Assembly (NCBI RefSeq): GCF_965638725.1
Contig: NC_134974.1
Span: 1,448,143 to 1,512,142 of the forward strand
Length of the DNA stretch: 64,000 nucleotides
Origin: Aptenodytes patagonicus
Taxonomy: Eukaryota > Chordata > Aves > Sphenisciformes > Spheniscidae
Reading direction: 5' to 3'
The notes under the pieces are model-generated. The model ran no database searches and was not told where the DNA came from. It saw nothing but the letters and a program-made list of their open reading frames with translations. A program made the position numbers and the translations under genes. This document shows positions 10,391 through 21,664 of this stretch, piece after piece. How positions within the stretch are numbered: the first letter of the stretch is position 1; each line of letters begins with the position of its first letter.

Positions 10391-13034
10391 CAAATTGTAG
10401 GACGTTTCTCAACATGCTGAAATTGTTTTTGCTTATTGCTTGTGCGTGGCAGGCACTTCAAACCCACACATAGCGTGACATGCACACTCCACCGCAGACC
10501 TCTCTATTATCTCCAGGGTTTATGTGTGGAATTATTTTTTTATTATTCCATTGCTCTCTTTAGCATTAGGGGAGGAAGTAAACTGACTTGATTTATTTAA
10601 GAGTCCTGCATAATCAGGATGACAGAAGGACAGTAATATCTTTTGTCTGGTTACAGGTCTTTTAGTGTAATCAACAGTATACCTGGAGACAAAATGGAAT
10701 TTCTTTTAGGATCTCAGATGAAGGCTGGAGACAAATAACAAGGGTAAAAACATTTTTTCTGCAGGCTTAGCACTTCTACCTCCAGCTACTTAATACAAGG
10801 CAAACACAATAATCAGGAACATCTTTTAATGGCTTTTGGACGGTTCTCTACTAGTTGTCTTTCAGTCCCAGGAACAGAGAAATATTTCAGCTGGCAGTCA
10901 CAAGTCTATGGAAACTGATTTTTCTGAGTTATTTCATTGAGCTTTGCTTTCCTTTATATTTTATTGTGTTTTCTCCTCCTATTTGTTACATGTTAGAGAC
11001 ACACCTAGGAATATAGGACTAAGAGAAGCAAGTAAATCAGGTGATAAGACATGACTACTGAAAGGGATTCTAGCCCTGACACAAAGGAGACAGACCCCAT
11101 CGTACCCTGTTGGTTTTTTTGTTGTTGTTGTTGGCTAATAGTTCAGTTAACATAAGCAGATTTCTGTTTCTGGACCAATGTGCACTTTAATAAAAAGGTA
11201 GATTTTATTTTTAAAGTCAAAGAAAGGAAGGTCCAAAAAGTGTTATAAACCATGAACTGATTACAGGAAAGACCCAAATGATCTTAAATTACTCATTTTA
11301 ATGTGATAATCTCTCATAATAGTGGGGTGTATGCATCCAGGCATACTTTTTATATCATTATGACACAGTATGTATAAGCCAGTAATGGGTGCTCATGAGG
11401 TATTTGAAAATCCCTTGGAATGTTCTTGTAAAACTTTGAGATGGCTTTTTTCAGTATTATAGATTAGGAAGTCTCCATATGTATCTCCGGATTTGGAAAA
11501 GCTCATAATTTAGAAATAATATGTGGTCTGAAGATAACCACGTTGATGATTATGAAAACCATGATAATAATATAGTATTACAATAATGGCATAAACAAAG
11601 AAACAAACCTCAGCAAAAGCCAGCATTTGCCCTTCCCAGTGGATTCCCACCTCATAATTGCTCTCTACTGAACGATGCCATCAATGACGGGGTTAGCTGC
11701 AAGATCAGTTGTAGACCAGGACCAAGGACTCCTGAGGAGCAAGCTAGAAATTAAAGGAAACTTCAGGAAAATGTATCCTCTCAAGCTTGTGGATCAAACT
11801 GGGCTGAAAGTTTTGAGTATCCCTGACTGCTTATAATTTTGGATATGCACTGGGAATCTGTCCACTTTTTGATATCACTTTGATGACACTTTAGACACTT
11901 TGATGTCTAAAAAGTTGCTTTTATCTATTGGATATGCAAGTGGAATAAGAGCTGCAGAAATCCTTTAACACCTGTGAATGGTCTTTGATTTAGGCAGGAG
12001 TTCTCAGCAGTTTTGAACAGCCAAAAGGAGCCTGTTGAATGTACCTGCAGACATGCCAGAAGAGCAGAGATAAAACATAGAAGATGAGCAAATGGGACAC
12101 CAGTAAGAATTGCATATTCTGGGATGAAGCCATTGAGTTGTTAATGCTATTAGACTGTGGCTTAGTCTGTTACTCTGAAATCTCACTTCACAGCTCTCTT
12201 CTTCCTTTCAAAAAAGAAAGGCTTTTTTTCTAATACAATTAAATTTGGGGTTTCTCCTATATACCTTCTACAAAAACAGCTATCTCAGTAAATCACAAAT
12301 TTTGATATTAATTCAACGTACACTTGGATTATTTTGAGCTTTCCATCCTGAGCATTCAAAATATAAATATCTCTCCTTTCAGAACTAAATTCAGCTTTAA
12401 GCTGTAGTTTGAGGGTCAGATAAAACCTAAGGCTGTTTTGGACATCTGCCACTGTGTGTTTGGGAACACTCACAATATAATTTGATTCAGAGAATATTGA
12501 GAATACTCCATGGTTTCCAATACGAATTGTATCACATCTCAAAAATAAACCTAAGCACACAAAAAATATTGCCTGCCTTCCTGAGGATTTAAGGACAGAC
12601 CATATTTTATCTTTAAGAAGAGAGAAAACTTATGTGAGGGACTTTGAAAGAAACACCTCACAGCAGGTTATTTCTGATAAATGTCTGAGCATCATTGTCA
12701 TGTAAGACAACAGAAGAAGGATACCTATGTATAAGCAGTTTACTACATGGTGCAACTCCAAAGAGAATAGAAAACTGATATTAATTTCATGAATCATGTT
12801 TTAGGATGAAAGATGCATTGATTTCACCCATCACTCTTTTAGATGAAAGAACCTTGCGTGATGTAACGCGTGTGTTATGTTACATGATAATTGAAATCAA
12901 GTAACAAACAAAAAAACAGAAAGCGAAACAATTTCATCACTTTGCGGAGCTATCAATGCAAAAAATGTGCTGTGTCAACTAATTAGATCCACATTCACAA
13001 AACCAGCTTCTCATCCCTCAGGCAGTCTGAACTG
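10391..13034. other. S3/S4 divergent intergenic region, no gene seen
   Basis: AT-rich, about the same length as the S1/S2 spacer (2.7 kb between TATA boxes). It contains a short (GTT)n run near 11120. Short open frames (12004-12186, 12285-12560) look like chance. Confidence 0.6.
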
Positions 13035-13102
13035 TATAAAAGCTCACTCCACTCAGGGTTCTTCCAACCTCTTTTCTTCACTCGTTCTTCTCAGTGAATT
13101 GG
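13035..13102 (+). promoter_or_regulatory. S4 core promoter and non-coding exon 1
   Basis: TATAAAAG at 13035-13042; leader exon ends GAATTGG at 13102 before donor GTAAGT. Confidence 0.8.
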
Positions 13103-14212
13103 GTAAGTCTGAATCTGCTCTGTACAACTATTGGAATAGCTCTTTGCTATACAATTTAATCTAGGATGGTCTCTTCTGTTTAGAACTAGTGGGTAAAATT
13201 TTAGGTAAAATGATAAAGCTTACAAAAATGATTGAATGTGTTATGCACAAGTGTTCGTTGCATTCAGGGTTAGCATTTAATTTCAAAGCAAACTGAAAGT
13301 TTCTTGGTATGGCAGAAAATTAAGTGCGTTATTAGTTCACTTGGAACAGCTAAAGAAATGATATGACTAGTTCATTATGCATTCCTCTTCTCTGTTTGTT
13401 TATATGGGTAACTGGAAATTATTTGAAAAAGTTTAAATCTTCATGGTTCACAGGGGAATGCTGAGCTTAGAAGCAGACCTTCCATTATCTCCAGTTTATT
13501 CTATTACAGATCACTCAAGGTGCTTTTACATTAAGATAAATGGACATGAATACTACCAGAGATCAGGCACTAGAGCAGGACACAGAGAGGAATTAAGAGC
13601 TGTCAAATGCTCTGTAAGAAATTTATTTAACTAAGGGAAAGAGGGGTCATGGAGGGAATTTAAGGATCTGACAGGTGAAGCACTGGGTTTTTCCTGTTAA
13701 CGGGGGCAAGTTATTTGGGGTGAGATTTTTTCAAGAGAGTCTGGAGCCCAGAATCAAAACACTGTTATTAAGCTAGTTGTAAATATCTCAGTGCCTTGAT
13801 TCAATGTTTGGAAACTGGGGACAATAATCTTTGCAATTCCCTTGTAATGGTCTCATCAAACAAGTTACTGAGCAAATTTGAATAGACAATGACTTATAAT
13901 CCCTGTTCTCACAAGGCTCAGCACAAAGGAGATGAGTGGGAATGAAGACTTAGTCATGAAATCATGCATAACAACATACTCCATTCTTGGAGTCCCAGTC
14001 CTTGCTGATCCACTGACTCACCAAAGCATCTGAGCAAATAATTTTGTTGTTCTGCTTCAATTTTCATTTCTAATAGACATGGGTAAATTGGTGTACTTCA
14101 AAACACTCTTGTCTGAGGAAAAGCAGCGAACTCTATAGCACATTTATGTATGTAAATAATGTCTTATATTTGGTAAAATCAACTCTTGTAGACTGACCTC
14201 CATCCCTGCGAG

Positions 14213-14692
14213 ATGTCTTGCTACGACATGTGCTCCACCTCTGCCTGTGGCATCAACCGCCCCCAGCCCATCGCTGACAGTGGGAATGAGCCGTGTGTCC
14301 GTCAGTGCCCTGACACCACGACTGTGATCCAGCCACCTCCAGTCGTCGTCACCTTCCCCGGCCCCATCCTCAGCTCTTTCCCCCAGGATTCGGTTGTGGG
14401 ATCCTCTGGCGTACCCGTCCTCGGGGGCTATGGGGGCTCCCTTGGCTATGGGGGCTATGGCTCCCTGGGCTACGGGGGTCTGTATGGCTATGGGGGCTAT
14501 GGCTCCCTGGGCTATGGAGGTCTGTATGGATATGGGAGCTCTTCCCTGGGCTGTGGGGGTCTGTACGGCTATGGGAGCTCCCTGGGTTACAGGGGCCTGT
14601 ATGGCTACGGTAGATCCTATGGTTCCAGCTATTGCAGCCCTTACTCCTACCGGTACAACAGGTACAGCCATGGCAGCTGTGGGCCCTGCTAA
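14213..14692 (+). CDS. Scale beta-keratin S4, 159 aa
   Basis: Scale-type beta-keratin starting [19 protein letters not shown]. It differs from S3 at only a few sites (for example SGVPVLGG for SGAPILGG, and YGRSYGSS for [10 protein letters not shown]-type positions near the end). The acceptor CTTGTAG ends at 14191, the intron is 13103-14191, and the stop is TAA. The early 3'UTR resembles S2, but from about 14865 it switches to sequence otherwise found behind type A genes of the GC-rich array, including the AATAAA at 15056. The transcript therefore joins a scale-type coding region to a type A tail. Confidence 0.94.
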   Translation: MSCYDMCSTSACGINRPQPIADSGNEPCVRQCPDTTTVIQPPPVVVTFPGPILSSFPQDSVVGSSGVPVLGGYGGSLGYGGYGSLGYGGLYGYGGYGSLGYGGLYGYGSSSLGCGGLYGYGSSLGYRGLYGYGRSYGSSYCSPYSYRYNRYSHGSCGPC

Positions 14693-14864
14693 ATCCTACA
14701 GAAATACGCCTTGACTAAAGAATGACTGACAAATGCATAATACAATCTTGATCCTCAGCTGAGCTCCTGAGTAAGGGGCAGAGCATCAAAGACTTCCACT
14801 TAATACAGTGGAGTCAGAATAGCTCCATAAATTACACTTGTCATTTCTTTCTTCATTTGTTTCA

Positions 14865-15245
14865 CCTCCTCTTCCCTGCCCCTGCCAGTGGCCAAATGTC
14901 TAACTCCACCATCGTCCCAGAGGACACTTGCTTCTCCCTGAAACAGCCACCTCCTGGGAGAAGCCTGAAGGAACACCGCTCTTGAAGCCTGGGGGGACAG
15001 CCTGCCTGCCTCTGCTTTGTGTGTCTTTCTCCAGTGGGTGTTTTCCTGTACTTGCAATAAAATGAGCCTGCATCCAACGCCTGCCTCGCCGCCTTGTCTT
15101 TCAAAGCCCAGCCTGGGCTGCAGGGTTCTCTTGCCCTGCATGTGTCCCCTGCCAGCCGGGCCAGGGCAGTGTCTCAGCCCCAGCAGAGCCAGGCTGAGCT
15201 GCCTTTGGGGAGACCCCACAGCCTTGGGCACACACAGTCCTGCTG
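14865..15245 (+). repeat. Diverged type A 3'UTR module behind S4
   Basis: Closely follows the type A 3' end (for example 43540-43850): CTGGGAGAAGCCTGAAGGAA, then a GGGGGGACAGCCTGCCTGCC stretch and GCCTCGCCGCCTTGTCTTTC, but with clear substitutions and a small insertion near the poly(A) signal. It is more diverged than the copies inside the array are from each other. Confidence 0.85.
15056..15061 (+). other. S4 poly(A) signal
   Basis: AATAAA within the type A-like module, in the homologous place to the signals at 43675 and 49320. Confidence 0.8.
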
Positions 15246-15249
15246 CTAA

Positions 15250-17880
15250 GAAACCTATCTGTCCCGTTTTTCATTGTTACTGAGCTGAAATTATCATCTT
15301 CCCTATGCTAATTATTCTAGTTTTCAGACTTCCAGTAGTTAGTTCAATTTTTTTTTTCACTAGTTAATTTAGTGCTGGAATTCCTTTTAATTTTACATCT
15401 TCCCAGACGATGTACTAGAAATCATCAGACTGTGTTCAAAGACAAAGTAAAAAAACATGGCCTGAAGTTCTGTCAGAGCATATTCTGAAAAGAAACAATA
15501 GGAGGAAGGTAAACAATGGGAAACAATTTTTAAGATAGGTATCTGATGAGCAAAGACCAAGCACTACCTCTTCTTTTTTTGTTAATTGCTGTGATAACAG
15601 TTGCCTCAGGGAAGTTTTATCTGAGTCTGTAAGTCAGCTGGGTGAAGTAAAAAGAATATGAACTAGTGCATGACAGAGGATTTACCTATTACTTCACTGA
15701 GACTCTTTCAAAGAAAAGCTCCATGCGTGAATGTACGATTTCTTGATCTCAACCCTCTGTCAGTGTCATGGAACAGCAAGTCGGATTTTAACAGGTAATT
15801 TCAATGTCGACGTCCCCCAATGTAACTGGATATGTCAGATGGCTGTGTGCTATAAGTAGTAACAAGCTGAAAAGAAAATTAGTCTATGGTACTCACAAAT
15901 CTTGCTTTTATTTTAAGAAAATACTATTTTATTTTTACTGATTAACAAATACTTATTGAGAATGTTTTGATCAAAAAAAAGCCCTTCACTGAAAGGTTCT
16001 CCTCTCTCTGCCTGCTTCATCCTCCCTGTCCCGACACTGCCTGCCCTCATGGCCCTGAGCTTTTTGGGAAAGGTCTGGGAAGGGACTGGAGCTTGAAGGG
16101 CCCAGCTGAGAGCCCAGCCCCCGTCCCATGGGTGCCTGGGATGTGTGAAAAGCCCAGGCAGCTGAGATGGAGAAGAAAGGCTCTTGCCTTTTGGGTGCAA
16201 GGAAACAGCTCTCTGTCCCTGCTGCTGCTCTCCATCCTCACATGGCTTGAGGCAAGGACGCTGTTGCCATGAATTCCCAGGAGCTTGTGCCGCACCAGCC
16301 CTGCATCTCCTTGGCTCAGGTACCTCTCTTGTGCTGAGCAAAGCCCTATTTCCTCCCAGCTAGTTCAGCCCAGGGCAGTTCCTGGGACAGCTTTACAAAG
16401 CATGGATGCCTGGTGTCCTCTCTGTTTCTCTTCTGCTCAACACCAGGATCCTTGCTCTCACTCACAGCCTCTGAGAGGTACTTCAGTGTAAATCATACAT
16501 GATCACAGCTGAACACCTGAGCTCTGACTGCCAACTTTTCCACTGATTCTCTCAATGAGACAGTGTCAGGCAGGTACCAGCCGGCACCCAGTTAGATGTG
16601 TATTGTGTCAGACAGCAAGTGCCTAGCCCAAGATAACAAAATTGGTAAGAGCTATTAGTACGCGGCTAACATGATTACGTAGCTTCTATTTGGGCTGGAT
16701 GCCTGTTCCGGGTGAGCTCATGTCTGATTACAAAACAGTACATAAAGATACCCTTTCTGTCAGTGTCTAATATTATATGAGAGTTATAGGGATGGAGGGA
16801 GTTTACTACATTGGTTACTCAAGGATCAGTCTCAGAAAACCTCTAATTATTTCTTTGCATTAATGGCATTGGCACATAATTTGGGAGCACTCTCTTTTAT
16901 GTGCTGATAACATAAAGCTGAGCGGCATTAAACAGGAGGGAATCAGACTTTAAGACTGGAAAAACTAGATGGTTTAACTGATGGGAGTAACACTAACGGT
17001 ATGATCTTCAGTAATACAGTGCAAAGCCATGCATCTGCTGACTACGGAGAAAAGATCTGGTGTAACATAGGCTATAATCAGAAAGAATTGACAGAAGAGG
17101 AAAAATGCTCTGAGTAGCCCCAAATAGGTGATGGTAAGGTATAGGGAGATTGCATGCTCTTGAGTGAATCCATTGTAAATACAGAAAACCAGAGAGTCCT
17201 GCTAATATAAGCAGAACCTGTAAAAACAAGGGGAAGAGCACACCCAATTTCCCTTTTACTGCCAACATGTCACGACTACTCCAAAAGACAGGGTGAATCC
17301 AAGAAATTTGAAAGGTGCTAATCTTAAGTTAATTAATCGCACGCGTACCACACTAAGGGGTAAAATAATGTTGTGGGATGGGTCATCTTGAGTAAAACTG
17401 AGAAAAAGATGATCTGTGTTTCATTTTGACCCCAAGGGAGTTACAAATTCCCTGAATGTGATACAGTAGCAGTTTTGTAGAAGTAAAAAGTTTTGGAGAG
17501 TGAGAGGGCAGCATCATGCCTTCCTCTAGAAGACCATGAACAGAAGCTAAACCAGCACCCTCTAATATATGTATGTTATGGCCCAAATATATATCTGTAT
17601 GCATAGTTATACATAAGTATGCACACATTTCTTGAAGAGGCACGTCTAGTCCAACCACCAGCTCCCAAGTCATTGCTACACTTCTGAAATTGAATCATTC
17701 CTCTCCCTAAAAAGGGAAAAGAACATTTTCCCTGAGCTGAGCACCACTAATCTGGAGCTGGAGAATGAGAAACCATGAATCGCCTCTTCTCTCCTAGGTA
17801 TGACAAGAGGTATGATACAGACTGGTGACATATGGAGAGACCAACATTTGCCCTGCCACAGATGCCGGGCACCGAACATC
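15250..17880. other. Spacer between S4 and the GC-rich array, no gene seen
   Basis: AT-rich, except for a GC-richer block at about 16010-16490 with open frames on both strands (15913-16341 and 15967-16272) that resemble no family I know. It lacks the CR1, LTR and purine tract found in every internal tail-to-tail spacer of the array. Confidence 0.6.
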
Positions 17881-17881
17881 G

Positions 17882-18322
17882 GACAAGGAGAGAGGGAGAC
17901 AGGAGTTCGATGCAGGAAATCTTTATTGTGCCCCGAGGGGCAGGAGAGGCTCTCGGACAAACAGTGGGCAAGACCCAGAGAGGCTGGTCGCCCCGTGTTG
18001 GGGAAGGCAGAGGGATATTCTCCAGAGCATTGCTCTCGCTCTGGATACCCCTTTGGTGCACCATTCCAGATCCCAAGAACTTGGGCCATCAGCCCCCGCA
18101 GGGCCTTTCGGGTGTACCTCCTGCCCCGTCCAAGAGCTGGGAAGAGATGGGAGGGGAGAAGAGCAGAGGGCAGGGAAGGGCCGAGGGTGTGCGGCACTAC
18201 CAGCTGCCCAGGCGTTGGCTGGGGCTGGGAATGCTCATCACCCCTCAGTACCCCACCAGCTCAGCACTGTGCGGGTGGTGTTGGCGTTTGGGCTGGGGGC
18301 AGTGCGTGGGGCTGGACTGGGT
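17882..18322 (-). repeat. Diverged type B 3'UTR module (tail of gene A1)
   Basis: Matches the type B 3'UTR (for example 20869-21310, inverted), including CGGGGCACAATAAAGATTTC, but carries several substitutions and indels and fewer copies of the CAC triplet repeat. It marks the left edge of array homology, at about 17882. Confidence 0.85.
17922..17927 (-). other. A1 poly(A) signal
   Basis: Minus-strand AATAAA in the type B context (CACAATAAAGATTTCCTGCA). Confidence 0.85.
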
Positions 18323-18688
18323 CTAGCAGGGCCCACAGGTGTCCCACAGCTTCTTGCTGTAGCGGGGCAAGACGTAAGGGCTGCAGGCAGGAGGAGCGTA
18401 GGGTCTGCCAAAGGTGCAGAGGCCCCCCGAGCCCAGCGTGGCCCCGGCACCGTAGAGGCCCCCCAGCCCCAGGGAGCCCCCAAAGGCGGGTGCTCCCGAG
18501 GAGCCCACCACGGCTTGCTGGGGGAAGGAGCTGAGGATGGGGCCGGGGAAGGTGACGACGACGGGGGGCGGCTGGATGAAGGCCGTTGAGTCGGGGCACT
18601 GCCGGGCGCACAGCTCGTTGCAGCTGTCAGCGATGGGCTGGGGGACGGCGACGCTGGTTTTCGGTGGGCACAGGTCGTAGCAAGACAT
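18323..18688 (-). CDS. BKJ-type beta-keratin A1, 121 aa (A promoter, B 3'UTR)
   Basis: Corneous beta-protein of the subfamily I recall as BKJ/keratinocyte beta-keratin. It starts [20 protein letters not shown], has core residues about 28-65 ([20 protein letters not shown], then ILSSFPQQ), a short Gly-rich segment ([20 protein letters not shown], about 70-90) and a Cys-bearing tail ending [10 protein letters not shown]. It lacks the long Gly/Tyr repeats of the scale genes. Predicted role: epidermal beta-filament protein in the keratinocyte cytoplasm. Exon 2 carries a 21-nt leader (18689-18709); the intron is 18710-19126 (417 bp). It has a TAG stop and a type B 3'UTR, unlike the TAA and type A tail of other A genes. 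The subfamily name is from memory. Confidence 0.92.
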   Translation of the reverse strand: MSCYDLCPPKTSVAVPQPIADSCNELCARQCPDSTAFIQPPPVVVTFPGPILSSFPQQAVVGSSGAPAFGGSLGLGGLYGAGATLGSGGLCTFGRPYAPPACSPYVLPRYSKKLWDTCGPC

Positions 18689-19126
18689 CTTTGTGCGAGA
18701 GCGCTGAGCCTGAAACACGTGGCCCCAAGGACAGGTGTCATGAGCGAGGGCGAGATCCCCCAGCTGAGCAGTGCCCTGTGCCCAGGGCTGCCTTGGAGCT
18801 GGAGGGACCAGAGCCACCGCCTTGCCCGCACTGCCCACCGCTTGCCCTTTGCCCAGCCAGCCCCGCTCAGTGCCCTGCTCTCTGCACCCCTCGCCACGCT
18901 TCTCTCTGCACACAGAGGCCACATAAGCCCTCCCCGAGAGCCTGTGCAGGGCCTGGCCCTGCGTGTCCTGGCCTTGGGGCTCCTTCCTCCTCCCGCTGCA
19001 GCTCAGCCCACCCTGGCCATCCAAGCCTGCTGCCAGCAGGCCCGATGCCGGCAGAGCTCTCCCGGCCAGGGAGGCCCCATGCCGGCCCCTGCCAGAAGAG
19101 GCAGAGACCCGCAGGCACCCACCTAC

Positions 19127-19193
19127 CCTTTTCCTGAGCAGAGCGAGGCAGGAGCAGTGGATGCCATCGCTCACCGTGGGCAGTGCTTTTATG
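19127..19193 (-). promoter_or_regulatory. A1 core promoter and non-coding exon 1 (type A)
   Basis: TATA variant CATAAAAG on the minus strand (19186-19193); leader ends CAGGAAAAGG before donor GTAGGT. A CACGTG E-box lies upstream at 19235-19240. Confidence 0.75.
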
Positions 19194-20201
19194 CTGGGCC
19201 GATGAGCGCGGGGAGGAGCTGGCTGCGCTGGGGGCACGTGGCCTGTGGCGGCCGAGCCCCTGCCTCCTCCCCGCGTGGCACGGGGCTGTTTTGCTGACAC
19301 CGTTTCCTCGCCAGTCCCAACCCGCTGTATCAGCCCCTGCAATTACCCGCTCGGACACTTGCCAGCTGCCACCTAATGGACCAAATTAGCCTCGCTGTCT
19401 TTTCATTATCTCGCTGTGTAAGAGGGCACGCAGCGTGACGAAGGCTGACTGCAAGTGCCCTGCGTGCCATAGCTCTTCCCCAAGGGCTTGGTCTCGGGGC
19501 GGCCCCATGCCCTCTTTGCAGAGCCACGGGGAAGACCAGGGTCCCATCGCTGGGCAACAAGTTGGCCTTGCAAAGGCCTCCCGCACGCCAGTGGCTGCGT
19601 GACGTATGCCGTGTGGCTATTATCTACAGAGACGTGAGGTTACGAAACAAAAAAGCAAAGGCACCCCTCTCGGGCACTGCCTGCTCAGCACGATGCATCA
19701 TTCGCCAGCCCAACGGAGCCGGCCTCCATCTGCCTGCAGGCGTTGGCCGTGGACCTCTGCAAGTCTGGGGGAGAAAGACCCCTCGTGCTCTTTCCCGAGG
19801 TGCCTGATGCAAGAAGGAGAGATCCCCGCCTGGGCCCACGCCACAAGGCTCGTGCCAGCCTACCCCTCGCAGGTGTCCTGGGAGCCCCAGTGCCAGGGGA
19901 CGGTGCTGGGCAGAGGCTGCCCTCGGGGTGCTGGGGAGCTGGGAGCCCCGTCTGAATGCACAGCTGCAGCAGCCCCTGGCTGGGCTGGCGCTCGGTGGCG
20001 GCTCTCCTCCCAGCAGAGCCTGGCTGCGGGCACAGGGCAGAGGTGTCTTCCCAGGGCAGGCAGCGAGAAGCTGCAGAAGCACGTCCCTCGCCTGCCGTGC
20101 GCAGCCCCCAGCAGGGAGATGCCTGCTGTCGTTTAGACCACAGGGCAGAAAGGGAAGGAAAGCCTCGGAAGCAGCACGTGCTGGGTCTGGCGAGGGGATG
20201 C
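19194..20201. other. A1/B1 bidirectional promoter spacer
   Basis: A GC-rich stretch of about 1.1 kb separates the opposed type A and type B TATA boxes. By eye it holds CACGTG E-boxes near both promoters (19235 and 20175) and TGACGT half-CRE motifs near 19600. Many long open frames cross it on both strands, but they look like by-products of high GC rather than genes. It recurs in every unit. Confidence 0.65.
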
Positions 20202-20373
20202 TGACTCAGGGAGGGGCAGGAGCCGGACAGCCCCGTCGTCATCAGCAGGAGGGAGTGCCGCCTCTGCAGATTGGCCCAGGTGGTGCTGAGCAATGGCGGG
20301 GCCGGTATAAAAGCTCTGCCTCTGCCAGGCTCTCCCATCCTCTGCTCTGGTCGCCTTCTCCTCGGGGAACAGG
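20202..20373 (+). promoter_or_regulatory. B1 promoter with AP-1 site, and exon 1 (type B)
   Basis: In order: AP-1 consensus TGACTCA (20202-20208), inverted CCAAT box ATTGG (20270-20274), TATAAAAG (20306-20313), presumed start near 20336, leader ending ACAGG at 20373, donor GTAAGT. Confidence 0.8.
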
Positions 20374-20502
20374 GTAAGTCTGCGAGCGCTTCTCCTCCTC
20401 TCCCCCTGCTCCGGCGCCAGCCCCTCCACCTCGGGCGCTCCCCTCGGCTGCTCTCTTGCAACCTCTGCCCTCTTGCAGAGCACCGTCCAATCCCGCACAA
20501 AG

Positions 20503-20868
20503 ATGTCTTGCTACGACCTGTGCCCACCGAAAACCAGCGTCGCCGTCCCCCAGCCCATCGCTGACAGCTGCAACGAGCTGTGCGCCCGGCAGTGCCCCGA
20601 CTCAACGGCCTTCATCCAGCCGCCCCCCGTCGTCGTCACCTTCCCCGGCCCCATCCTCAGCTCCTTCCCCCAGCAAGCCGTGGTGGGCTCCTTGGGAGCA
20701 CCCGCCTTTGGGGGCTCCCTGGGGCTGGGGGGCCTCTACGGTGCCGGGGCCACGCTGGGCTCGGGGGGCCTCTGCACCTTTGGCAGACCCTACGCTCCTC
20801 CCGCCTGCAGCCCTTACGTCTTGCCCCGCTACAGCAAGAAGCTGTGGGACACCCGTGGGCCCTGCTAG
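20503..20868 (+). CDS. BKJ-type beta-keratin B1, 121 aa (type B)
   Basis: The coding exon is nearly identical to type A genes, with two marker differences: Leu at residue 64 (VGSLGAP) and Arg at 118 (DTRGPC), which removes one C-terminal cysteine. The 5'UTR intron is only 105 bp (20374-20478) and unrelated to the type A intron. An in-frame upstream ATG at 20473 lies 6 bases before the acceptor end and is spliced out, so the MSCY start is used. The stop is TAG, followed by a type B 3'UTR with a CAC triplet run and AATAAA 407 bp downstream. It is divergent with A1. Confidence 0.93.
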   Translation: MSCYDLCPPKTSVAVPQPIADSCNELCARQCPDSTAFIQPPPVVVTFPGPILSSFPQQAVVGSLGAPAFGGSLGLGGLYGAGATLGSGGLCTFGRPYAPPACSPYVLPRYSKKLWDTRGPC

Positions 20869-21274
20869 ACCCAGTCCAGCCCCACGCACTGCCCCCAGCC
20901 CAAACGCCAACACCACCACCACCACCCACGCAGGGCTGAGCTGGCGGGCACGAGGCACTGAGGAGTGCTGAACGTGTCCCAGCCAACGCCTGGGCAGCTG
21001 GTAGTGCCGCACACCCTCGGCCCTTCCCTGCCCTCTGCTCTCCTCCCCTCCTGTCTCTTCCCAGCTCTTGGACGGGGCAGGAGGTACACCCGAAAGGCCC
21101 TGCGGGGGCTGATGGCCCAAGTCCTTGGGATCTGGAATGCCGCACCAAGGGGGCATCTGGAGCGAGAAGCAATGCTCTGGAGAAGATCCCTCTGCCTTCC
21201 CCAACACGGGGCGACCAGCCTCTCTGGGTCTTGCCCACTGTTTGTCCGAGAGCCTCTCCTGCCCCTCGGGGCAC

Positions 21275-21280
21275 AATAAA
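21275..21280 (+). other. B1 poly(A) signal
   Basis: AATAAA in GGCACAATAAAGATTTCC. Confidence 0.88.
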
Positions 21281-21664
21281 GATTTCCTGCATCGCACTCC
21301 TGTCTCCCTCCCTCTGTGTCCCAAGTCAGGAAGACCCTGGGGGCGGGTGCCCAGCAGCTGTGGGAGGGTAAATGCTGGTGCTGAGATGCCCAGGCGAGGT
21401 GAGGTGGGGCGGTGTTGGGAGAGGGAGGGAGCAGGCAGCAGGCAGGGGAGACAGAGCCTTTTGGCGGGGCTTGCAGGAGCTGGGGAAAGGGCAGAGGGCA
21501 GAGAGCAGGCCAGGCGCTGGCAGTGCTCCTTTGCCTGGCCTTCTCAGCCCGGGAGCGGCACCAGTTCTGCCAGGTCCCTCAGCTCCACAGAAGCCCGGCA
21601 GCATCTGCAGGAACCTGCACAGAGGAGGCTGGATGAGAGCCAGTGTTAAACCCCACGCCTGGGA

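Noticed and set aside
17635-17670. Possible short antisense CR1 piece (TCTAGTCCAACCACCAGCTC)
   Set aside because: Only about 25 bp of similarity; too short to call.
18323-19342. 339-codon frames running through exon 1, intron and coding exon of type A genes (also at 29610, 35255, 42395, 48040 and 53654)
   Set aside because: The GC-rich 417-bp intron happens to lack stops. The splice sites and the conserved MSCY start argue for the 121-residue protein. An intron-retained long form cannot be excluded but has no support.
18586-20605. 183- and 306-codon frames in the A/B spacers
   Set aside because: Antisense to keratin exons and promoters, and compositional; they contain the TATA boxes and exon 1 of real genes.
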